From contig JAYTOX010000003.1 of assembly GCA_043747595.1 (NCBI GenBank), positions 1-64,000 of the forward strand: DNA of 64,000 nucleotides. Direction: 5' to 3'. The notes beneath the pieces are model-generated. The model searched no databases and was not told where the DNA came from. It worked only from the letters and a program-made list of their open reading frames with translations. Origin of the DNA: JADKIH01 sp043747595. GTDB lineage: Bacteria; Bacteroidota; Bacteroidia; AKYH767-A; 2013-40CM-41-45. Of the stretch, positions 54,071 through 60,787 are shown piece by piece (position 1 is the first letter of the stretch; every line of letters begins with the position of its first letter). The translations under genes and the position numbers were made by a program.

Positions 54071-55107
54071 TTTTGAAAAATAAGTTGAGCGTGAGCGTTA
54101 ATTTTATCAATATTTCGAAGATGATCATTTTGATCATTCATTTCAATTACAAAGCGCTCGACAGAAGTTCTGCTATCGAGACTATGAGCGTACTGACTAT
54201 CGTAGTAATCGAGTAAGATTCCAATCCATTCTTCAGGTCTATCCGCTTCAAGAGCTTCAATGCATTGTTTATGACGCAGACCACCGAGACGTTTTAAAAT
54301 TTTATTGATCGAATTCGATAATTCTTCTTTCGAAAAATGACCATAGTCGATAGCAATACGTTTAATACGATCATCGGCATTTAAATTTAACTCAAAAATT
54401 GGAGCAGCGCTGAGTTGAAAATAAAATTCATCAGGAATTTTTATTCGTCCGATTGATCTACTTTCAGCTTCAGCATAAATGATAGAGTCGACAGGGATTT
54501 TTTTAAGTTCAAGCGCCAGGTCGTTTTCAAATTGTTCGTTTGTAGTTTGCGCTTTCATCCCTAGATGACCAAATGCACTTCCACGATGATTAGCGAGCCC
54601 TTCAAGGTCAACGATGTTTAGTCCTTGCGATTTCATGAGTTTGAGAAGATCCGTTTTTCCGCAACCCGTATGACCACCAATCACTACCAGTTTTCGTGGA
54701 ATAATAAATTCGTTGAGCACAGAATTACGAAAAGCCTTGTACCCACCTTTCATCGTGTCGACTTGATAACCCGACATCGAAAGAATCCACGACATAATTC
54801 CTGAGCGCATACCACCACGCCAGCAATAAACGAGAATTTTTTTATTGGCAGCAAGAGAATCGATTGTTTTAATAAAAGAAGCGAATAGAGGTCCAACGAG
54901 TTCAAAGCCCAAACGAACAGCAGCTTCACGGCCTTTTTTCTTAAAACAAGTGCCTACAAGTTTGCGATGATCGTCGTTGAGAAGTGGTAAGTTAAACGAC
55001 CCTTGAATGTGAGCGTGATTGAATTCACTTTCAGAGCGTGTATCTACGAGAAAATAATTTTCAGATTGTATGTTCGATAAAAACTCGTCGACACTTATAA
55101 TAGCCAT
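54067..55107 (-). CDS. mnmH: tRNA 2-selenouridine synthase
   Basis: MnmH (SelU) replaces the sulfur of mnm5s2U34 in certain tRNAs with selenium from selenophosphate, via a geranylated intermediate. An N-terminal rhodanese domain (V-D-T-R-S-E-S-E-F) carries the catalytic Cys C95 in V-Y-C-W-R-G-G-M-R-S-G, matching Cys97 of E. coli. A P-loop domain follows with G-G-H-T-G-C-G-K-T-D. Length (346) is normal. A TACCTTTG box (55113-55120, reverse strand) ends 5 bases before the ATG. selD is the next gene on the strand. Confidence 0.95.
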   Translation of the reverse strand: MAIISVDEFLSNIQSENYFLVDTRSESEFNHAHIQGSFNLPLLNDDHRKLVGTCFKKKGREAAVRLGFELVGPLFASFIKTIDSLAANKKILVYCWRGGMRSGIMSWILSMSGYQVDTMKGGYKAFRNSVLNEFIIPRKLVVIGGHTGCGKTDLLKLMKSQGLNIVDLEGLANHRGSAFGHLGMKAQTTNEQFENDLALELKKIPVDSIIYAEAESRSIGRIKIPDEFYFQLSAAPIFELNLNADDRIKRIAIDYGHFSKEELSNSINKILKRLGGLRHKQCIEALEADRPEEWIGILLDYYDSQYAHSLDSRTSVERFVIEMNDQNDHLRNIDKINAHAQLIFQK

Positions 55108-55213
55108 AGCGACAAAGGTAAGTTTTTTTGGGGAAGCAAGGGGTTGTATTTTTTGCTTACTAATTAATTAAAAGAAGCAGGAAAAATTAGGTCAAAGGTC
55201 ATGGGTCTTTTAC

Positions 55214-55241
55214 TCACCAATCACCAATCACCACTCACTAA
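55214..55241. repeat. Heptad array TCACCAA/TCACCAC
   Basis: Four 7-base units (TCACCAA, TCACCAA, TCACCAC, TCACTAA) lie between mnmH and the FkbM gene. The same unit appears at 24630-24657. Confidence 0.85.
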
Positions 55242-55256
55242 AAAAAGGGATGCAAA

Positions 55257-56135
55257 TTAATTTAAAAGTCCCAACTCTTTTGCAATAGCGGGACTACAAA
55301 TTAAAAAATTAAAGTAATCACTTTTTGCAATGGTTTCGACTTGTCTTACTCCGCCTTTTTCATCGATATTAAAATAAATGTAATTTATTCCTTGAATAAA
55401 ACTGCTCACCTTTTCCCCTATTTCATCATTTAAAATTTCTATCAGCAAAGTTGGTTTGAAAAGTTTTAGATAGACTCCAAGTCCTTCTAATACTTCAGGC
55501 TCATGCGTTTCTACATCTATTTTTATTAGGTCAATTTTCTTTATGTTGTATTGTTCAATAAAAGATTGTAACGTAACAATACCAATTTCTGTTTCTACTA
55601 ATTCTGCAGCATTAGAAGCATACGTTTTATTGACAGTTACGGAATAAGTATGTTCCTCTTTCGTATCATAAATTATTGCTCTTCCATTCGCATTTGAAAC
55701 AGCCATTTCAATAGGTAGAATGTCAAAATTATTAAGTAAAATATTTTCCTGCAGCTTGGCAAAAACTCTTTCAACAGGCTCGAAAGCATAAACGTTAGAA
55801 TTTGGATTTACAGCTTTAGCAATTAAAGAATAAATACCGGTATTCGCCCCTATATCAAAAATGACTTCCGAATTTTCACAAAGCTGAATCCAAAGTTTGA
55901 TAGATTCTTTTTCCCAGCCGTCAGTAAGTCCGGTCCAGAATATTTCATTTTCAATTTGATAGCCGTAATGTTTTATCCTAAATGCCTTCTTGGTATTGAC
56001 TCGAACTTTAATAACACCAATAAAATGTAAATGACAAAATATCGATTCTTTTGGTGTCCAAATTATTTTTACAATAGAAAATAACTCTCTCTTGAAAGGA
56101 ATAAGATTGTAAACTTTTTTGAATAATGACTTCAT
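55257..56135 (-). CDS. FkbM family methyltransferase
   Basis: A 292-residue SAM-dependent methyltransferase of the FkbM type, often O-methylating sugars in capsule or O-antigen. Features: V-I-F-D-I-G-A-N-T-G-I-Y-S (SAM motif near 95), V-Y-A-F-E-P-V-E-R-V, and I-K-I-D-V-E-T-H-E-P-E-V-L-E-G-L. An N-terminal hydrophobic/charged part of about 60 residues is less conserved. It is a single gene isolated from other glycan genes, flanked by repeat-rich DNA on both sides. Acceptor unknown. Confidence 0.87.
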   Translation of the reverse strand: MKSLFKKVYNLIPFKRELFSIVKIIWTPKESIFCHLHFIGVIKVRVNTKKAFRIKHYGYQIENEIFWTGLTDGWEKESIKLWIQLCENSEVIFDIGANTGIYSLIAKAVNPNSNVYAFEPVERVFAKLQENILLNNFDILPIEMAVSNANGRAIIYDTKEEHTYSVTVNKTYASNAAELVETEIGIVTLQSFIEQYNIKKIDLIKIDVETHEPEVLEGLGVYLKLFKPTLLIEILNDEIGEKVSSFIQGINYIYFNIDEKGGVRQVETIAKSDYFNFLICSPAIAKELGLLN

Positions 56136-56220
56136 AAATTGACATTTGAGCTTTTCGCAAGAACAGAATTAGTTCATCAATATACAAGAAAAGTATGAAC
56201 GTTTCGACAGACATTTGGAG

Positions 56221-56241
56221 GATGCTGAGCGAAATGTTGAT
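56221..56241. repeat. 21-bp direct repeat, first copy (second at 56868-56888)
   Basis: The segment GATGCTGAGCGAAATGTTGA plus one T occurs identically at 56221 and 56868, 647 bases apart. A degenerate version, GCTGAGCGGAATTTATAG, starts near 56569. No transposase or integrase gene is near. Confidence 0.85.
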
Positions 56242-56370
56242 TCCGATAGCCAACGGAAGCTCAGCAAACTTTTTCTTCAATGTAAGGCGAATTCTTCCGG
56301 CGGGATTTAGGTCGGGAGTAAAAAGAGTGTGAGTGTGGGGTTTGAGAGTGAAAGTGAAATTTGAAGCACG

Positions 56371-56535
56371 AAAAATGTCAGCACCGGGATTTAGTTGATT
56401 TGAGGATTTTTTGATTCGAAATTAAAAAAATGTCTGAACTGGGATTTAGCTGATTTGAGGATTTTTATGATTCGAAATTAAAAAAATGTCTGAACTGGGA
56501 TTTAGCTGATTTGGGGATTTTTATGATTCGAAATT
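56371..56535. repeat. Three 56-bp tandem repeats
   Basis: Units at 56424-56479 and 56480-56535 are 56 bases each and differ at a single base; a diverged unit precedes them (56371-56423). The core is TGGGATTTAGCTGATTTG followed by AGGATTTTTATGATTCG and an A run. I recall similar AT-rich repeats from other Bacteroidota genomes, with no known function. No ORF continues through all units. Confidence 0.88.
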
Positions 56536-56746
56536 TTATTAAAGAATAGCTACAATCATATTAGCACGCTGAGCGGAATTTATAGAGAGGCGGAAGGGAT
56601 AAGTAAAATGCAAGCCATCATTTGCCGAACGGAATTCCGTTCAAGGCAGTAGCACGTCTCTCGCAGATCTGAAATAATAATTAATAATGCTTAATGCTTC
56701 ATGAAAAATTGTTAGCTATTAATTGACTGCAATGTTTTAATTTTTT

Positions 56747-56781
56747 CATAATTCATTTTTCATTCTTCATTAATCATTATA
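56747..56781. repeat. Heptad array CATnnnn
   Basis: Five consecutive 7-base units CATAATT, CATTTTT, CATTCTT, CATTAAT, CATTATA, in the same CATnnnn phase as the reverse strand of the rny leader array. Confidence 0.65.
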
Positions 56782-57028
56782 AATTATTAATTCCTTTTCT
56801 GTGTGCGGCTGAATGATCTCTCGCACAGCCCATCACTCAACATTCTGCCGAGCGCAAGTAGCTATTAGATGCTGAGCGAAATGTTGATCTGATTTACTTC
56901 CCTCCCACTTAAATAATAATTTTCCGTTATGTAACATTCGTCACCAATTATGAAAAAACTACGGTGTTACTTTGCTAAGTAGTAATTCACAATTTCGATA
57001 TTAATCTTCAAACTCTAAAAATAAAAAA

Positions 57029-57475
57029 ATGGAAGCTCACTATTATAATGTAAATGTTAACTGGAATGAAACTCGCAAAGGTGTAATGTGTTCGCCTGAA
57101 TTAAACAAAAATGAAAATACGTGTATTGAAGTGGCAACTCCTCCGGAATTCCCAGAAGGTATACCCGGAATTTGGTCGCCCGAACATTTATTTACAGCAG
57201 CTGTAAGCAGTTGCTTGATGACCACTTTTTTGTCTATCGCTGAAAATTCAAAACTATCTTTTACCAGTTTCTCTTGTCAGTCGAAAGGTAAATTAGAACA
57301 GGTAGACGGAAAATTTATGATGTCGGAAATACTACTTGAACCTACTCTTACCATTACCGATGAAAAAGATCGAGAAAGAGCTGAACGCGTTCTTCAAAAA
57401 TCGGAAGCCGCTTGCCTTATTTCAAACTCTGTAAAGTCGAAAATAACAATGATTACAACAATTCTTGTTCAATAA
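57029..57475 (+). CDS. OsmC/Ohr family peroxiredoxin-like protein
   Basis: A 148-residue OsmC-family protein, expected to reduce organic peroxides with two cysteines and a thiol donor. It has V-S-S-C-L-M-T-T-F-L-S-I-A (first Cys near residue 62) and E-A-A-C-L-I-S-N-S-V (second Cys near 131), the OsmC/Ohr pair. The P-E-F-P-E-G-I-P-G-I-W-S-P-E-H-L-F stretch is family-typical. A likely -7 element TTACTTTG lies in the upstream region near 56965-56980. No operon partner. Confidence 0.88.
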   Translation: MEAHYYNVNVNWNETRKGVMCSPELNKNENTCIEVATPPEFPEGIPGIWSPEHLFTAAVSSCLMTTFLSIAENSKLSFTSFSCQSKGKLEQVDGKFMMSEILLEPTLTITDEKDRERAERVLQKSEAACLISNSVKSKITMITTILVQ

Positions 57476-57701
57476 TTTTTTTAAGAGCCTTATGAACCTT
57501 TAATAATTAAAAAAAATCATTACCCTTTTTCAATCAAGTCCATTTATTTCGTACTTTTAAGAGAAGGTTCGAAAATAATTCTTCATGAAAAAAGGACAAT
57601 CCTAATCCTACCGTTTTTTTCTAAGGTTTATTGTTGAACTTTTAAATCATCACATTTAAAGATGAAAATTAAAACGTACTTTAAATTAAAATCACAAAAA
57701 G

Positions 57702-58019
57702 ATGAAAACAAGAATTGTGTTTATCGCAATTGCCATTATCTTTCTCGCTGCTTGTAAAAAAGATAATCCGGGTCCTAATGAAGTTTTTATGGATGGTAAT
57801 AAATTCAATCCCTCTTCAATTACTATTTCTATCGGCACTACTATTACCTGGACCAACAAAGAATCATCAACGCATACAGTTACGAGCGACAAAGGGACTT
57901 TTGAAAGCGGCGATATGGTGAAATCAAAAACATTCTCATTCACTTTTACTACTGCCGGAACATTTGCTTATCATTGTAGGCATCATAGTGGAATGACGGG
58001 AAATGTAATTGTACAATGA
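57702..58019 (+). CDS. Cupredoxin-like copper-binding lipoprotein
   Basis: A 105-residue lipoprotein: signal peptide with lipobox A-A-C-K (Cys18 lipidated), then a single cupredoxin domain. The copper ligands are visible: H in S-T-H-T-V-T-S (near residue 55) and C, H, M in Y-H-C-R-H-H-S-G-M-T-G near the C terminus (C-x2-H-x2-M). This is the plastocyanin/azurin-like type 1 copper site. It may carry electrons in the periplasm or buffer copper. The lysines after the lipobox do not block outer-membrane sorting as an acidic residue would; location is not certain. Confidence 0.9.
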   Translation: MKTRIVFIAIAIIFLAACKKDNPGPNEVFMDGNKFNPSSITISIGTTITWTNKESSTHTVTSDKGTFESGDMVKSKTFSFTFTTAGTFAYHCRHHSGMTGNVIVQ

Positions 58020-58206
58020 AATTTGTCTAGATTTATTTTTTCGTAATCAATTTTCACTTCTGTTAATAATTTATCTGAGATTGAATTTCTTCACTTCGGA
58101 AAATAATTTGAAGTGCTATTTTTTTTATAAAATCAACTTCGATTATCCGAATAAATAGGAATAAATTATAGTCAACAAATCCAAAAAAAAGTTGATAACA
58201 ATACAC

Positions 58207-58674
58207 ATGAAAAATTATTTGCTCGAAACATTCAAGTTCAATGATGTAACAAATAAAAAATTACCCGAAAAAATATTTTTGTTGCCCGATAAAAATGAAG
58301 CGATTCGTCACTTCAGTCATCTTATCAACTGTCAATACAAATGGATGGCACGCATCAAACAAGATCCGGATTCGGCATCAATGAGTTGGTGGGAACCACT
58401 CTATCCATTCGCACAACTGCAACAAGAATGGAATAAAAGTTTACTCGCTTGGATCGAATATTTAACTTTTCAATCGGATGAAAATTTAGAGAAAGAAGTT
58501 ACATTTATCGGCTTCGATGGAGGACAATGGGCAGCAAAACCAAAAGACATCGCTCTTCAACTCAACTATCATTCAATCCATCACAGAGCACAAATTCAAA
58601 TACTCATCCGTGCGCAAGGTATCGACCCCGATTTTGTAGATTACATAGCGAGCAAATACCGAAAACTGAGTTGA
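58207..58674 (+). CDS. DinB family protein
   Basis: A 155-residue DinB-like four-helix-bundle protein. The ATG at 58207 is chosen over an in-frame TTG at 58192. The conserved metal-binding histidines are seen in I-R-H-F-S-H-L-I-N-C-Q (first) and L-Q-L-N-Y-H-S-I-H-H-R-A-Q (second and third). Members of this family may act in thiol-dependent detoxification (mycothiol/bacillithiol-like transferases), but function here is unknown. Confidence 0.85.
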   Translation: MKNYLLETFKFNDVTNKKLPEKIFLLPDKNEAIRHFSHLINCQYKWMARIKQDPDSASMSWWEPLYPFAQLQQEWNKSLLAWIEYLTFQSDENLEKEVTFIGFDGGQWAAKPKDIALQLNYHSIHHRAQIQILIRAQGIDPDFVDYIASKYRKLS

Positions 58675-58786
58675 GTGAATTTTAGGATAATTAGATTTTC
58701 GCTGGAGAATTGAACTAAATCGAATAAAATAGCCAAGTGCTTTTAACAAATTCCTCTTTGATGGCATTGGTTTTTTTGTTACACTT

Positions 58787-60763
58787 GTGTTCCCAAAAAA
58801 GTTTTCCAAACACACTTACTTCAAGGTGAAAAAAACCTTACTCGCCCTTTCGATTATTGTAACATTTATTGTGTTGCTGAGTTTTACTCCCGGCAGTACG
58901 CCACAACCATATCAACATACGCCTGAAGAGTTAGCTTATTTTTCCGGTATCATGCGAACGCCACTGGTTCCCGGTGAATGGTTTCTTACCTCTGCTAGTT
59001 GTCGCGGTTGTCATGGTCATGATACATTAGGTAATTCAAATATCGATGAAGACGGGAACGATGTCAATTTAGTTTCTCATTGGGAAAGTAGCATGATGGC
59101 GATGAGTGCTAAAGATCCTTTTTGGCGAGCTAAAGTCAATCATGAAATACTAGTCAATCCGGCTCATGAAGGTCAGCTGCAAGATAAATGTACCAGTTGC
59201 CATGCACCAACCGGACGTTACAATCATTTCTATCGTGGACTAGGTTTATACCGTCTTACAGATGTGATCAACGATTCCTTAGGACTGGATGGCGTAAATT
59301 GTTCGGGATGTCATACCATTGGCCCCACCGTTGGTAGCATGTACTCCGGAGAAATTCCTTACGACACTACCCGCACTATCTATGGTCCATTTCTCAATCC
59401 ATTTTTCGGACCTATGCAATTGTACGAAGGCTACACTCCTACGTATGGTTTTCACATGGAAGAATCGCGCATGTGTTCTCCTTGCCATACTCTCATAACT
59501 GAAACTGCAGACTTAGCAGGGAATTTAACAGGTCAACATTTTTTTGAACAAGCAACATATCAAGAATTTGTGAATTCGTCTTTCCCCGGTAATAATATTA
59601 AATGCCAAACGTGTCACATGCCGCAGTTACCAACGCCTGTTGTTATTGCAAATGGGTTCACCGCACTTCAACCACGTTATCCTTTCAATCAGCATGTGTT
59701 TGCCGGAGCAAATCATTTTATGTTGAAGCTTATCAAGAACAATAAAACTGATCTTCGCGTAGACGTTGCCGATGCACGTTTCGATTCAACGATAGATGCA
59801 ACAGCAGCCAACCTTCGTTTGAGTTCCATCAATCTGAATGTTTTGTTAGACAGTACCAGAAGTGATACAGGATATTTTAAAGTACGATTAGAAAATAAAG
59901 TAGGTCATAAGTTTCCGAGTGGCTATCCATCGCGAAGAGTTGTTTTGCAATTTCTTGTAATCGACAGCAACAACGATACTATTTTCAAATCAGGAACATT
60001 CGATAACGAATTCAGAGTTGTGGGAGAGAATGCACAGTTCGAACCGCATCATACAACAATTAATCAATCGAACATTCCGCAGATCTACGAAATGGTAATG
60101 GGCGATGTAAATGGAAATTTTACATCCGTACTAGAACGAGCAGCCATACTTTTAAAAGATAATCGTCTCCCCCCTCTTGGCTTTACAACGACACATGCAT
60201 CATACGATACAGTCATGATTTCGGCAGATGCAAATGCAGATGCAGATTTTAATAAGAATGGAATAGCAGAAGGAACAGGAATTGATTTTGTGAATTTCCA
60301 TGTTCCAATTGATGGAAATTTTAGCGGCTCATTAAAAATTGTGACCAATGTTTTTTATCAGTCAGTTCCGCCAAAATGGGTTGATGAAATGTTTAGTTAC
60401 AGTCAAGCAGCGATCGATTCGTTCAGAACAATGTACACAGCAGCCGACAGGACGCCATTTTTAGTGGCAACCGACAGTTTGCAGGTCACAGTTACATCGA
60501 TAGCTAAAACGAATCTCGACAATGCCATTACGATTTACCCAACATTAACCGAAACCGGAGAAGTATTTATGAGTTTCCGAGCAGATATAACAATCAGGAA
60601 AGTTGAAATTTTCAATGCAAAAGGCGAAATTGTGTATCAGAATGAAAAAGTTGGTAACAGCCTCAATCCTTTTACCATGAATCTTCCAGCCTTTAAAGGA
60701 AATTATTACATTCGTATCGTCACCAACACACAGACAATCGTAAAGAAAGTCATTAAGCTCTAA
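58787..60763 (+). CDS. Pentaheme cytochrome c-family protein with type A T9SS sorting domain
   Basis: Counted from the GTG at 58787, five C-x-x-C-H heme motifs lie at C72-H76, C135-H139, C172-H176, C230-H234 and C273-H277, as in multiheme cytochrome c554/nitrite-reductase-like N-terminal regions. A membrane-like segment (about residues 15-35) acts as a signal. A GTG at 58826 (giving M-K-K-T-L-L) is a better start than 58787; no ATG is available. Residues about 340-560 are beta-rich. The end (I-T-I-Y-P-T-L-T-E...K-G-N-Y-Y-I-R-I) is a type A sorting domain, so the heme protein should be exported across the outer membrane. Redox partners unknown. Confidence 0.85.
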   Translation: MFPKKFSKHTYFKVKKTLLALSIIVTFIVLLSFTPGSTPQPYQHTPEELAYFSGIMRTPLVPGEWFLTSASCRGCHGHDTLGNSNIDEDGNDVNLVSHWESSMMAMSAKDPFWRAKVNHEILVNPAHEGQLQDKCTSCHAPTGRYNHFYRGLGLYRLTDVINDSLGLDGVNCSGCHTIGPTVGSMYSGEIPYDTTRTIYGPFLNPFFGPMQLYEGYTPTYGFHMEESRMCSPCHTLITETADLAGNLTGQHFFEQATYQEFVNSSFPGNNIKCQTCHMPQLPTPVVIANGFTALQPRYPFNQHVFAGANHFMLKLIKNNKTDLRVDVADARFDSTIDATAANLRLSSINLNVLLDSTRSDTGYFKVRLENKVGHKFPSGYPSRRVVLQFLVIDSNNDTIFKSGTFDNEFRVVGENAQFEPHHTTINQSNIPQIYEMVMGDVNGNFTSVLERAAILLKDNRLPPLGFTTTHASYDTVMISADANADADFNKNGIAEGTGIDFVNFHVPIDGNFSGSLKIVTNVFYQSVPPKWVDEMFSYSQAAIDSFRTMYTAADRTPFLVATDSLQVTVTSIAKTNLDNAITIYPTLTETGEVFMSFRADITIRKVEIFNAKGEIVYQNEKVGNSLNPFTMNLPAFKGNYYIRIVTNTQTIVKKVIKL

Positions 60764-60787
60764 ACCTAAACCCCAACCTAAACCAAA

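Larger units (their letters stand above)
56136..57028. other. Repeat-rich non-coding region of about 890 bases
   Basis: No supported gene. It holds three 56-bp tandem units (56371-56535), a 21-bp direct repeat (56221-56241 and 56868-56888), a 16-bp perfect palindrome GAACGGAATTCCGTTC at 56627-56642, heptads at 56747-56781, and GCTGAGC/GCTCAGC inverted arms at 56224-56230 and 56259-56265. CTCTCGCA occurs twice (near 56656 and 56817). The OsmC promoter is presumably near 56960-57000. Confidence 0.7.

Noticed and set aside
56371..56535. CRISPR array
   Set aside because: 56-bp units are contiguous with no spacers.
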